In this document: positions 1 to 9,134 of the stretch, one piece after another
Layout: each line of letters opens with the position of its first letter
How positions within the stretch are numbered: position 1 is the stretch's first letter
Assembly: GCA_023416515.1 (NCBI GenBank)
Contig: JAEZHP010000028.1
Span: 6,825-70,824, forward strand
Source: Pseudomonadota bacterium
GTDB taxonomy: Bacteria; Pseudomonadota; Alphaproteobacteria; Sphingomonadales; Sphingomonadaceae
Reading direction: 5' to 3'
Length of the DNA: 64,000 bases
Program-made: the position numbers and the translations under genes
The notes under the pieces: model-generated
What the model was told of the DNA's origin: nothing
The model's input: the letters and a program-made list of their open reading frames with translations, nothing else
Database searches by the model: none

Positions 1-74
1 TGTGCGTCGGCCGGATGGGCCAGGACAAACAGACATGGGATCGCCATCGCCGCGGCAAAGCGACGTGCGTTCAT
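1..74 (-). CDS. Start of an exported protein (partial, runs off the window)
   Basis: Only the first 24 codons are inside the window. They read from an ATG at position 74 and begin MNARRFAAAMAIPCLFVLA, ending in HPADA. This is a classic Sec signal peptide: a basic n-region, a hydrophobic core and an A-x-A type cleavage site. An AGGGG-like ribosome binding site lies just upstream. The mature protein is outside the window, so no function can be given. It is the next gene after, and on the same strand as, the CrtI-like oxidoreductase that ends at 123. Confidence 0.6.
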   Translation of the reverse strand, partial: MNARRFAAAMAIPCLFVLAHPADA

Positions 75-122
75 AAGTCACCCCTGTCGTAACTTGAACT
101 TGCCCGTTGAAGCGCTCCAAGC

Positions 123-1739
123 TTAGCTGAAGTTCCGCTTGTTACGCCAGAGAAATGACTTGCGGTCGGCCAAAATGGCACGGGCGGCGTTGTGGCCCGG
201 CGCTCCGGTGACCCCGCCGCCGGGATGGGCACCGGAGCCGCACAGGTACAAGCCCTTGAGAGGCATGCGATAATCGGCGTGGCCGAGCATCGGTCGAGCG
301 GAGAAGAGCTGGTCGAGACTCATGCGGCCGTGGAAGATGTCGCCGCCGATGAGGCCGAAGCGGCGCTCGAGGTCGAGCGGCGACAGAGCGAGACGGCCGA
401 CCACCGAGGCGGCGAAGCCCGGTGCGTAGCGGTCGACATGGGCGATGATCGAGTCCGCGATCCGGTCGCGGTTGGAGTCCCAGCCGCCCGGCAAGTCATA
501 GCGGAAATGCTGGCAGAACAGGCTGGCGACATGCTGGCCGGCGGGCGCGAGGCTGTCGTCGAGGGTCGACGGGATCAGCATCTCGACGATCGGCTCCGGC
601 GACCAGCCGTCGCGGCGCGCGTCCATATAGGCGCGGTCCATATATTGGAGCGACGGCGCGATGATGATCCCGGCGGTGAGATGGTCCCCTGCGTCGGGCA
701 GCGAGGTGAAGCGCGGAAGCTCGGATAGGGCGACGTTCATTCGGAAGGTCGCGGACTCGCTCTTCCAATGAGCCATCCGGGTCGCGGCATCCTCGGTCAC
801 CGCGCCGTCGGGCAGCAGACGGGCGAACAGCAATTTCGGATGCACTCCGGCCGCAACAGACTTGGCGCGATAGGTCGTGCCGTTGGCGACGACCCCGGCC
901 GCCCTTCCCTTCTCGACGATCACTTCGCTGACCGGCGCGCCGGTGACGATCTCGACGCCCTTGGCTCGGCACGCCTTGGCCATCGCCTGGGTGATCGCGC
1001 CCATTCCGCCGATGGCGTGGCCCCAGGCGCCCGCCACCCCGGCGGCCTCGCCGAAGACATGGTGGAGCAGGACGTAGGCCGATCCCGGAGTCCAGGGGCT
1101 CCCGAAATTGCCAACGACCCCGTCGAAGCCGAACAGCGCCTGGACGAGATCCGTGCTGAAATAGCGTTCGAGCACTTCGGCCGCTGGCTTGGTAAAGAAG
1201 TCGACGAGGTGGCGCTGTTCTTCCAACGGCAAACGCCCGACGCCGCGGCCGAGCGAGGCGAGCGCGATGAGATCGCTCAGGCCCCCGCCGGCATTGGGCG
1301 GAGCGCGAAGGAGCCACTGGCGGAGCACGCCCACGACGGAGTCCAAGGCGGCGATATAGGCATCGTAATTGGCGGCATCGGCCGGCGAGTGGCGTGCGAT
1401 CTCGCTCTTGGTGAGACCGCCTCGGCCGCCGAGCAGATAGTCGCCGCCCTGGGTGGGCAGGAAATTGTCGACCTTGCGAAGCACCACGCGGAGGCCGTGC
1501 CGCTCGAGCTCCATGTCGCGGATCACCTGCGGCTGGAGAAGGCTCACGGTGTAGCTGGCCGTCGAGTTGCGGAAGCCGGGCGCGAACTCCTCGGTCACCG
1601 CGGCGCCGCCAACCACGTCCCGCGCCTCGAGCACCGTCACCTTCATGCCCGCGGCGGCGAGATAGTAGGCGCAAACGAGCCCGTTATGCCCGGCGCCGAC
1701 GATAACTACATCGGCCGATTCGCCACCCCCGCCGCTCAT
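123..1739 (-). CDS. FAD-dependent oxidoreductase, phytoene desaturase (CrtI)-like
   Basis: The protein has about 538 residues. An N-terminal dinucleotide-binding motif (VVIVGAGHNGLVCAYYLAAA) is followed by the acidic strand end VLEARDVVGG, as in amine oxidase/CrtI-type flavoproteins. The C-terminal FAD-contacting segment reads GLYLCGSGAHPGGGVTGAPG. This matches the broad 'phytoene dehydrogenase-related' family, which oxidises hydrophobic substrates. There are no neighbouring carotenoid genes, so a true carotenoid desaturase is not supported. The ATG at 1739 (MSGGGG) was preferred to a TTG at 1763 because the extra eight residues look untranslated. Confidence 0.8.
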   Translation of the reverse strand: MSGGGGESADVVIVGAGHNGLVCAYYLAAAGMKVTVLEARDVVGGAAVTEEFAPGFRNSTASYTVSLLQPQVIRDMELERHGLRVVLRKVDNFLPTQGGDYLLGGRGGLTKSEIARHSPADAANYDAYIAALDSVVGVLRQWLLRAPPNAGGGLSDLIALASLGRGVGRLPLEEQRHLVDFFTKPAAEVLERYFSTDLVQALFGFDGVVGNFGSPWTPGSAYVLLHHVFGEAAGVAGAWGHAIGGMGAITQAMAKACRAKGVEIVTGAPVSEVIVEKGRAAGVVANGTTYRAKSVAAGVHPKLLFARLLPDGAVTEDAATRMAHWKSESATFRMNVALSELPRFTSLPDAGDHLTAGIIIAPSLQYMDRAYMDARRDGWSPEPIVEMLIPSTLDDSLAPAGQHVASLFCQHFRYDLPGGWDSNRDRIADSIIAHVDRYAPGFAASVVGRLALSPLDLERRFGLIGGDIFHGRMSLDQLFSARPMLGHADYRMPLKGLYLCGSGAHPGGGVTGAPGHNAARAILADRKSFLWRNKRNFS

Positions 1740-1939
1740 CGGCCCGACCCCGGACTGCGACAAAGTTCATGAAGTTCACTGTCCCGCGCGGAAATCACCC
1801 GGCGAACGGGTAGGAATCGGTCAGTTCGAGCGGGAAGGACGGAGCGGCTTATGGAGGCGAACGGACAAGTCACCCGGCAACGGTGGCAGGCCAAATCCTA
1901 TTTTGGAAGGGGTCCGCTTAATTCGTCCCGGTGCCGTGA

Positions 1940-2722
1940 TCAGCCCGCTTCGAGCGATCGGAAATAATCATCCACCGCCTTGCCCCAGTAAAATTCCTCG
2001 GCCCGAATCACTCCGTCCGCATCGATGACGTTTCGGATGTGACTTCGGATCATCCTGCAAAGAGGCGGATTGGTGCTGCAGCGAGCGAGCGCCAGGTAAA
2101 ATGCCTCGGGATCGGGAGACATCCTTTGCACATGGGTAAGGATGTCCTCCATCGGCGGCTCGCCTGCGGCCTCCATCCGCAACCAGAAGCTGGCGACGAA
2201 GCGCTCGATCGCGTCCCGCTCTGTCTCGTGAAACTGGTTGTCGCAGCGCGCTACGAAAACCAATGCATTGAGGCCCGCTACGAGATCCGCACTCTTCCTG
2301 ACCGGTAGTCCCCAGCCGAATCTAGATGCCTGCTCATGATCGACGGCAAAGCCGTTGAAGAAATCCCATCCAACCGCGGCAAGCAGCTCGCCAGTCCGAG
2401 CATCGAAGACGTCCTGGATGCTGTCTAGGCGGAACTGCCTATTGGCATTCCGTTCGTGGCAATAGGCCCGCAGATAAGTTCGCTCCCCTGCTTTCTCGAT
2501 CCGAATGCAGGTAATTCGCCGCTGGCTCGCGCGGGCTTTTGAATCGACGTAAGCGATGATGCATGAAAAGCCGGAAACGGTGTCGAGGTCTCCTAGTGGA
2601 AAGGGCGAGTCCTCGACGAGGGTTTCAGGATCATCGACGAGCTGAATGTCGACTTTGAGACTGGCGGGTGTAGGGATGGATTCCCTGCGACCTTGAACCG
2701 CAGTCCATAGTTGCTCGAGCAT
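1940..2722 (-). CDS. WYL-domain-like protein with a TerB-like helical tail
   Basis: The protein has about 260 residues. The middle (ITCIRIEKAGERTYLRAYC followed by RQFRLDSIQDVFDARTGE) has the five-strand pattern and RxFRLDRI-type ending of WYL ligand-sensing domains. The C-terminal third (VFVARCDNQFHETERDAIER onward) is all helix with the acidic pattern of TerB-like domains. No DNA-binding domain is visible, so it may be a sensor or stress-associated protein rather than a transcription factor. The start at 2722 (MLEQLW) sits behind a GGGGGTGGT ribosome binding site. An upstream extension to 2791 is less likely. The function is unknown. Confidence 0.65.
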   Translation of the reverse strand: MLEQLWTAVQGRRESIPTPASLKVDIQLVDDPETLVEDSPFPLGDLDTVSGFSCIIAYVDSKARASQRRITCIRIEKAGERTYLRAYCHERNANRQFRLDSIQDVFDARTGELLAAVGWDFFNGFAVDHEQASRFGWGLPVRKSADLVAGLNALVFVARCDNQFHETERDAIERFVASFWLRMEAAGEPPMEDILTHVQRMSPDPEAFYLALARCSTNPPLCRMIRSHIRNVIDADGVIRAEEFYWGKAVDDYFRSLEAG

Positions 2723-3010
2723 CCGACCACCCCCGACTCGTTGTCTCGGGACGTAGCCTCGCCTGACTTCAAGAAGCTGTCCAGTATCCAATTACAGGAT
2801 AAATAGACCCTGCCTAGGAATAAGAAGAAGAGCCCGGGATCAAGGCCGGGGTGACGAGTAGGGCGCGAGCGGCTAGCGTGATCACGGCGCGCGCGACACG
2901 GTGCTATTCTGCCTGCCGTAGGACGCCGGCCCCGATCATAAGAGACAAAGGCGGGCCGACGGATCGCAATGTGGGGTTCCTGGCAGGCCCCACCGCGCGC
3001 CACCCGCCTT

Positions 3011-3490
3011 TCAGGCGGTGGGCTCTTCAATTGGAAACGCCAAGGTCGCTTTGACCCTTTTCTTGACGAAGCTGGTCTCGAAGCGGCGGACGGCTGGGTG
3101 TTCGGCGAGGTTGGCGTCGGCGAAGTCGTTGTAGGCGGCCATGTCGCGGGCGACGACGAGGGCGAGAATGTCGAAGGTGCCGGCGATGTCGAGCAGGAGC
3201 TGGACGTTGGCGCTTGCGGCGAGGCGGCGGCGGAGGCGGTCGCCTTCCTGGGGCGCGTGACGCTCGAGCTGGATGTGGACGATCGCAGAGAGCGGCTGGC
3301 CGGCGGCTCGGTCGGAGAGGATCGCGACGTCGGCGGCGATGGCGCCGGTGGCACGGAGGCGGCGGACCCGGCGCGCCACGGCGGAGGGCGAGCGGCCGAC
3401 CTGCTCGGCGAGCTGGTCGGCGGTCTGGAGATTGTCGTGCTGGAGAGCCGCGAGCAGCCGGCGGTCGAGCGCGTCGAGTGTTTGCCGCAT
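3011..3490 (-). CDS. Lrp/AsnC family transcriptional regulator
   Basis: The protein has about 159 residues. An N-terminal winged helix-turn-helix (LDRRLLAALQHDNLQTADQL, then VGRSPSAVARRVRRLRATG) is followed by a RAM/ligand-binding half with the family ending FVKKRVKATLAFPI. Lrp-type proteins form dimers and octamers and usually control amino acid genes, often including a neighbour. Here the nearest divergent gene is the S41 peptidase at 3601. The start MRQTLDALDRR was chosen because it matches the usual family N-terminus; an in-frame extension to 3568 exists. Confidence 0.88.
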   Translation of the reverse strand: MRQTLDALDRRLLAALQHDNLQTADQLAEQVGRSPSAVARRVRRLRATGAIAADVAILSDRAAGQPLSAIVHIQLERHAPQEGDRLRRRLAASANVQLLLDIAGTFDILALVVARDMAAYNDFADANLAEHPAVRRFETSFVKKRVKATLAFPIEEPTA

Positions 3491-3600
3491 GGCGCCGCTT
3501 GAACCCCTTTCGTGCCAGAAACTGGCAAGCTTCACCTCTTGTTTGCCCCAAACCGGCGCTGTCCCCAAGGGATAAGGCAGGAGGAAATGGGAGTTTTCCG

Positions 3601-4919
3601 ATGAAGCGCAGAACCGCCTTTCTTTTCGCCGCCGCCTTCTGCCTCGCCGCGCCCGCGGCGGCCCAGCCAGTCACCCGCCCCTCGCCCGCGCCGGCGGCCG
3701 TCAACGTGCAGCAAGTGGTGAGCGAGGTCCGGCGGGTGATCGCGGAGCGCTACGTGCTCCGGAGCGGCGGCCGGCGCTCGACGCAGTGCTTGCCGAAGGC
3801 CTGTCGTCGGGCCGCTACGCGACCAGCGACGCAAGCCAGCTTGCGGAGCGGATCAACGAGGACCTGACCCGCGTCGGCCACGACCGACATCTCAATTTTC
3901 GCTTCGATCCTCGCGCCGCGGGCATGTTCAGCGGCCAAGGCGGGCGCGAGCCCGATCCCGCCGTCTATGAACGCCAGGCGCGGAGCCGCAATTACGGCGT
4001 CCGCGAGCTTCGAGTGCTCCCCGGCAACGTCCGCTACATGGCCTATGACGGGTTCGACTGGACCGGCGAGACCTCGGCAGCGGCGCTCGAGACGGCGATG
4101 CGATTCCTCTCCGGCGGCGACGCGGTGATCATCGACCTCAGGCGCAACGGCGGCGGAAGCCCGGAGGCTGTGCAATATATCACCAGCCATTTCATGGCCG
4201 GCGGCCAGCCGCTGATGACCTTCCACATGAACGGCTCCGAGACCCCGGACCGGACCGCGACCCTGGCCGATGTCCCGGCTGGGCGGATGATCGGCAAGCC
4301 GCTCTACGTGCTGACCAGCAACGCCACGGCTTCGGCGGCCGAGGAATTTGTCGGCCATGTCGCCGGCTACCGGCTCGGAACGCTTGTCGGCGAGAACACC
4401 GCCGGCGCGGGCTTCCGCAACCAACTGGTGCCGATCGCCGGCAACTTCGTCCTCAGCGTGTCGGTCGGCCGAGCGGTGCTCGCGTCGACCGGGCGGGATT
4501 GGGAGGCAGTCGGCCATGCGCCGAACATCGTGGCCCCGGTCCCCGCCGCGCTCGACGTCGCCCACGCCGCGGCGCTTCGCCAGCTTGCCCAGAATGCGAC
4601 AGGTGCCGAGCGCGACCGGATGATCGCCCTTGCCGACACGATGGCGGCGCGCGGCGAGCGACGTTCGCCTGCCTTGCCGCTCACCGCTTATGCGGGAGCG
4701 TTCGGCGAGCGGGCGATCGTGGCGGAGGGCGACCGGCTCTATTACCAGCGCGGCCAGCGGCCGCGCGAGCCGCTCATCCCGCTCGGGGCCAATCGCTTCG
4801 CGATGGAGAACAACCCGCTGCTCCAGGTCGAGTTCGCGGCGGACGGGACCCGGGCCACGGCGTTCACGATCACTCCGATCGGAGAAGCGTCGCAGGGGAC
4901 GTATCAGCGGACTCAGTAA
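3601..4919 (+). pseudogene. S41 family peptidase, interrupted by a one-base frameshift
   Basis: The ATG at 3601 opens a signal peptide (MKRRTAFLFAAAFCLAAPAA, cut near AQP) and the family N-terminus VVSEVRRVIAERYVL. Near 3760 the frame is lost. Restoring one C in the CTCCGG stretch gives ERYVLPERRPALDAVLAEGL and joins the frame that runs to the stop at 4917-4919. The distal part has S41 features: VIIDLRRNGGGSPEAVQ, and TSNATASAAEEF with the probable catalytic Ser, as in IRBP/tail-specific-protease-like enzymes. It would be a periplasmic serine peptidase of about 439 residues. Either the gene is really broken or one base was lost in sequencing; the rest shows no decay. Confidence 0.8.
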
Positions 4920-4928
4920 AGGTCTCAC

Positions 4929-4948
4929 CCCTCCCCTGAACGGGAGGG
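4929..4948. terminator. Hairpin between two convergent genes
   Basis: CCCTCCC and GGGAGGG form a perfect 7-bp stem around a 6-base loop, placed between the convergent stops of the S41 peptidase and gor. There is no clear T-run on either side, so terminator function is a positional inference. Confidence 0.45.
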
Positions 4949-4955
4949 CTAGATC

Positions 4956-6305
4956 TCATTTCATCAGAACGAGCTCTTCCGACATGGTCGGATGGAGGGC
5001 GATGGTCTCGTCGAACTGAGCCTTGGTGAGGCCGGCCTTCACGGCGATCGCGGCGGCCTGGAGGATCTCGGGGGCGTCGGGGCCTATCATGTGGAGGCCG
5101 ACGACCTGGCCGGTCGCCTCGTCGACGATCATCTTGTAGAGCGAGCGCTCGTTGCGGTTGGCGAGCACGTTCTTCATCGGCCGGAAGTCGGCGGCGTAAG
5201 TCTTGTAGCTGCCGAGCTTGTCGCGCGCCTGGCTCTCGGTCATGCCGACTCCGGCGATCGGCGGGTGGCTGAACACGGCGCTCGGGATGTTCTGGTAGTC
5301 GACACGGGTCGGCTTGCCGCCGAACAGGGTGTCGGCGAAGGCCTGGCCCTCGCGGATCGCCACCGGCGTGAGCTGGACCCGGTCGGTGACGTCGCCGATC
5401 GCGTAGATGCTCGGGACGCTGGTCTGGTTGTCCTCATCGACGAGGATCGCGCCGTTCTTGCCGAGCTCGACCCCCACATCCTCCAGGCCGAGGCCGGCGC
5501 TGTTCGGGTTGCGGCCGACCGCCCACAAAAGCATGTCCGCCTCGACCGGGTCCTGCCCGGTGAGATGGATGAGAAGGCTTCCGTCCTCCTGCTTGTCGAT
5601 CCGCTCGAAGGGCGCGTTGAACAGGAAGTTGATGCCCTTGGTCAGGCTGATCTGGAGAAGGCGGTCTCGGATCTGCTCGTCATAGCCGCGAAGGATCCGG
5701 TCGCCGCGATTGACCAGGGTCACCTTCGAGCCGAATTCGTGGAAGATCCCGGCGAATTCGTTGGCGATATAGCCACCCCCGGCGATCACCGCGCGCCGCG
5801 GAATCTCGTCGAGGTTGAAGACCTCGTTAGAGGTGATTCCGTGCTTGGCGCCGGGGACATCGGGCACGAACGGCCATGAGCCGGTTGCGACCAGGATGGT
5901 CGCCGCCTTGATCTTCGTGCCGTCGGCGAGGGTGACCTCGTTGCCGCCGGTGATGGTCGCGCGCTGGTCGTACAGCTCGACATTGTTGTTCTCGAGGATG
6001 CCGCCGTAGATGCCCTCGAGCCGGTCGACCTCGGCGAGCACGTTGTCGCGGAGCGTTGTCCACTCGAACTTGCAGGCCGGGACTTCCCAGCCGAAGCGCC
6101 GCGCGTCCTGAAGGTCCTCGGCGAAATGGGCGCCGTAGACGAGCAATTTCTTGGGGACGCAGCCGCGGATCACGCAGGTGCCGCCGAGGCGGAATTCTTC
6201 GGCGAGCGCAACCCGAGCGCCGTGAGCAGCGGCGACCCGAGACGCCCGCACCCCGCCCGAGCCGCCGCCGATCACGAACAGGTCATAGTCGTAGGTGGCG
6301 GGCAT
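4956..6305 (-). CDS. gor: Glutathione-disulfide reductase
   Basis: 449 residues, the usual length. It reduces GSSG with NADPH in the cytosol. The N-terminal FAD motif VIGGGSGGVRAS is followed by the redox disulfide GGTCVIRGCVPKK (Cys44 and Cys49). A second dinucleotide fold (AVIAGGGYIANEFAG) is followed by an arginine-rich NADPH-phosphate region. The C-terminal interface ends LHPTMSEE with the His-Pro that serves as catalytic base in the partner subunit. Glutathione reductase is preferred over mercuric reductase or lipoamide dehydrogenase because of the CVIRGCVPKK form and the lack of extra Cys motifs. Pgi lies 87 bases upstream on the same strand. Confidence 0.95.
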   Translation of the reverse strand: MPATYDYDLFVIGGGSGGVRASRVAAAHGARVALAEEFRLGGTCVIRGCVPKKLLVYGAHFAEDLQDARRFGWEVPACKFEWTTLRDNVLAEVDRLEGIYGGILENNNVELYDQRATITGGNEVTLADGTKIKAATILVATGSWPFVPDVPGAKHGITSNEVFNLDEIPRRAVIAGGGYIANEFAGIFHEFGSKVTLVNRGDRILRGYDEQIRDRLLQISLTKGINFLFNAPFERIDKQEDGSLLIHLTGQDPVEADMLLWAVGRNPNSAGLGLEDVGVELGKNGAILVDEDNQTSVPSIYAIGDVTDRVQLTPVAIREGQAFADTLFGGKPTRVDYQNIPSAVFSHPPIAGVGMTESQARDKLGSYKTYAADFRPMKNVLANRNERSLYKMIVDEATGQVVGLHMIGPDAPEILQAAAIAVKAGLTKAQFDETIALHPTMSEELVLMK

Positions 6306-6392
6306 TGGGTCGGCTCCTGGAGAAGTTCGGTACGCGGGCGATATGGGCGGGCTCAGCCCTGGCGCCTAATGGACGATCTCGATGAGAGTGAG

Positions 6393-7904
6393 CTAGCCTT
6401 CTTCATCGATCCCGAAGGCGCGCTCGATGAGGGCCTTGGTCGAGGGGTCGAATTCGAGGGCGCCGGGCATGTCGATCGCCTTGGCCATCTCCTTGCCGAG
6501 CTCGACCCCGAACTGGTCGAACGGGTTGATCCCGAGAAGCACGGCGTTCGCGAACACCCGGTGTTCGTAGAAAGCGAGCAGCGCGCCGAGGCTGCGCGGG
6601 TCGAGGCGGTCGAGGAGGATCGTCGTGGAAGGGCGGTCGCCGGGATAATTGCGGTGCGGATCGTCCGAAGCGCGCCCGGCCATCAGGGCGGCACCCTGGG
6701 CGAAGCAGTTACTGAGCAGCTGGGCGTGGTGCTCGAAGGACAGGGTGTGGCCGGGCTCGATGCAGGCAATGAATTCGACCGGCACCAGGTGCGTGCCCTG
6801 GTGGAGAAGCTGGAACACCGCGTGCTGGGCGTCGGTGCCGACCCCGCCCCAGGTGATCGGAGCGGTGGCCCGGCCGACCGGCGAGCCGTCGAGGCGAACG
6901 CTCTTGCCGTTCGATTCCATCTCGAGCTGCTGAAGATAGGGCGGCAGCAGGCGCAGCCGCTCGTCATAAGCGAAGACGGCGCGGGTCGGGCAGCCGCGGA
7001 GGTTGGCGTAAGTGCGGTCGACGAAGGCGGCGAGGACCGGGACGTTGGCGGCGATCGGCGAGTGGCGGAAATGGCGGTCCATCTCGGCGGCCCCCTCGAG
7101 CAGCTCCTCGAAGGCGGTCCAGCCGAGGGCGAGAGCGGCGGGGAAGCCGATCGACGACCACAGGGAGAAGCGGCCGCCGACGGTCTCGCTGAACGGAAGG
7201 ATCCGGGTTTCGTCGACCCCGAACTCCAGGGCTTTGTCGGTACTGGCGGTCACCGCGATCACCTGGCCGTAGGGGTCGGCGACTCCATTCTCCTCCATCC
7301 ACTGGAGCGCGGAGGCGGCGTTCAGCATCGTCTCGGTGGTGGTGAAGGTCTTGGACGCAATCACCAGCAGGGTGGCGTGCGGGTCGAAATCGCGGATCGC
7401 CTCGGTGAGCGCGGTGCCGTCAACATTTGAGACGATGGCGGTGTCGTAGCGGCCGGAGTCGCGGCCGAGCGCGTCGACGATCAGCTTCGGGCCGAGCGCA
7501 GAGCCGCCGATTCCGACATGGAGGATGTGGCGGACCGGGCCGAAGGCTTCGGCCTCGACCGCGTCGATCAGGGTGCGCATTCGGGCGTGGAACTGGCGCG
7601 CCTGGTCGACGCTCTCGGGAGCGCCCTCGCCTCGCTCAGCGGTGTGCTCGGCGGCGCGGTCCTCGGTCGGGTTGACGATCGCTCCGGCGAACAGAGCCTC
7701 GCGGTGGCCGGCGAGGTCCTGCTCCTCGGCGAGCGCCGAGAAACGCTCGATGAGGCCCGCGTCGAGATGGGTCTTGGCGAAGTCGAAGCGAATCCCGCAC
7801 GCCTCCAGCACGAGGCGGTCGAGCCGATCGGGCTCGCTCGCGAACAGCTCCTTGAGCGTTTTCGTCCCGCCGGCGCCTTCGAGCGCCTGCCAAGCCTCTT
7901 CCAT
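6393..7904 (-). CDS. pgi: Glucose-6-phosphate isomerase
   Basis: About 503 residues. It interconverts glucose-6-phosphate and fructose-6-phosphate. Diagnostic segments are HVGIGGSALGPKLI (sugar-phosphate site) and ETVGGRFSLWSSIG (PGI signature 1), with the expected C-terminal region containing FDQFGVELGKEMA. The ATG at 7904 (MEEAWQALEG) follows an AGGGAG ribosome binding site and matches where the family starts; the frame stays open to 7973. In bacteria that use the Entner-Doudoroff route, as the eda gene here suggests, this enzyme mainly serves gluconeogenesis and recycling. Confidence 0.95.
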   Translation of the reverse strand: MEEAWQALEGAGGTKTLKELFASEPDRLDRLVLEACGIRFDFAKTHLDAGLIERFSALAEEQDLAGHREALFAGAIVNPTEDRAAEHTAERGEGAPESVDQARQFHARMRTLIDAVEAEAFGPVRHILHVGIGGSALGPKLIVDALGRDSGRYDTAIVSNVDGTALTEAIRDFDPHATLLVIASKTFTTTETMLNAASALQWMEENGVADPYGQVIAVTASTDKALEFGVDETRILPFSETVGGRFSLWSSIGFPAALALGWTAFEELLEGAAEMDRHFRHSPIAANVPVLAAFVDRTYANLRGCPTRAVFAYDERLRLLPPYLQQLEMESNGKSVRLDGSPVGRATAPITWGGVGTDAQHAVFQLLHQGTHLVPVEFIACIEPGHTLSFEHHAQLLSNCFAQGAALMAGRASDDPHRNYPGDRPSTTILLDRLDPRSLGALLAFYEHRVFANAVLLGINPFDQFGVELGKEMAKAIDMPGALEFDPSTKALIERAFGIDEEG

Positions 7905-8031
7905 CTCGAACTCCCTGGTCTGTCCCCGCCGCACTAGGCGCAGTTGAACGCCCATTGAAGCGGATTGCTTCACCCAATGAATTCATGGTTGATCGAGTTA
8001 AGATTGACGACCGGACGGCCATGGTAGGAGG

Positions 8032-9090
8032 ATGTCCGGCGCCGCCTGGCAGTGGCAGTCGGGAACGAAGGGGGCGATCCTGAGACTGGCCTATTCCCGA
8101 TCCGTTTTCCGCCGTTCCGACTGGCACGGGATGGCGTTCGCGCTCGCGCTCTACCTCCTCGCGGTGGCAGCGCGCGAACTGTTTGGAATCGCGCCCGGCC
8201 AATATCCGTTCCTGACCTTCTTCCCGGCCGTGGTTCTGACCGCAATCTTCGCCGGCGCGCGTCCGGCGATCCTGTTGTCGGCAGCCTCGCTCCTGACTGC
8301 CTGGTATTTCTACATTCCGCCGTTCCGCTCGTTCGGATTGTCGCCGGCGCTGATCCCGGCGCTGTTTCTGTTCGTCTTCATCGTTTCCGTGATCGTTTAC
8401 TTCGTCCACACGCTGACATCGCTTACCGAAAAGCTCGAGGCCGAGCAGCGCGTGTCGTTCGAGCTGATAGAGCAGCAGCGGACGATGTTCGCCGAACTCC
8501 AGCATCGAGTCGCGAACAACCTCGCCTTCCTGTCGAGCCTGCTCGTCCTCCAGAAGAAGCAGATCGCGGCCGAACCCGAGGCGGCGCCGAAGCTCCTCGA
8601 CGAGACTGTCCGGCGCCTCGATACGATGGGCAGGCTCCACCGCCGCCTTCACGATCCCGGGGCGGTGAACAGGCCGATGCCCGAATATCTGCAGGAGCTG
8701 TGCGCCGATCTCCTGGCCGTCAGCGGCGCCAGGAACATCGTCTGCCTCGTCGATGCCGACGACGTGCGCCTCGACCTTGCACGCCTCACCGCAATGTCGC
8801 TGCTGATCGCCGAGCTCGTCACCAATTCGTTGAAGCACGCCTTCACCGGGCGAGACGGCGGCACGATTCGCATCGACCTCAAGCGGAAGGAGGGCGAGGA
8901 GGTCAGCCTCGAAGTCTCCGACGACGGTCCGGGAATGCCCGCGGGCTCTGGCGGCAGGGCGGCGCCTGGGCTGGGCATCAAGATCATCCAGGGCCTCGCG
9001 ACGCAGATGAACGCGAAGATCTCGCTGCCCGAAGCCGGCAGCTCGCTCATCAGCCTGGCTTTCCCGTCCGGTCGGGAGACGCGCCGCTAA
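8032..9090 (+). CDS. Membrane sensor histidine kinase, HisKA_2/HWE type
   Basis: 352 residues. Three or four membrane segments in the first 130 residues (FALALYLLAVAA, FFPAVVLTAIFAGA, ILLSAASLLTAWYF, ALFLFVFIVSVIVYF) look like a DUF4118-type sensor. The phosphoacceptor helix ELQHRVANNLAFLSSLL carries the HRVxNNL signature of HisKA_2 kinases. It is followed by an ATPase domain with LIAELVTNSLKHAF (N box), SDDGPGMP (G1) and GLGIKIIQGLA (G2). In alphaproteobacteria these kinases often feed PhyR-type general stress signalling, but no response regulator is adjacent. An AGGAGG directly abuts the ATG, so the true start could be slightly different. lepB follows after 44 bases. Confidence 0.85.
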   Translation: MSGAAWQWQSGTKGAILRLAYSRSVFRRSDWHGMAFALALYLLAVAARELFGIAPGQYPFLTFFPAVVLTAIFAGARPAILLSAASLLTAWYFYIPPFRSFGLSPALIPALFLFVFIVSVIVYFVHTLTSLTEKLEAEQRVSFELIEQQRTMFAELQHRVANNLAFLSSLLVLQKKQIAAEPEAAPKLLDETVRRLDTMGRLHRRLHDPGAVNRPMPEYLQELCADLLAVSGARNIVCLVDADDVRLDLARLTAMSLLIAELVTNSLKHAFTGRDGGTIRIDLKRKEGEEVSLEVSDDGPGMPAGSGGRAAPGLGIKIIQGLATQMNAKISLPEAGSSLISLAFPSGRETRR

Positions 9091-9134
9091 CGCTTCGCTT
9101 GACCCGAACCCCCGCGCCAAGCGAAGGGACGGAA

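Noticed and set aside
123..1739. Naming the gene crtI
   Set aside because: The family is broad, and no other carotenoid genes are nearby to support a desaturase of phytoene.
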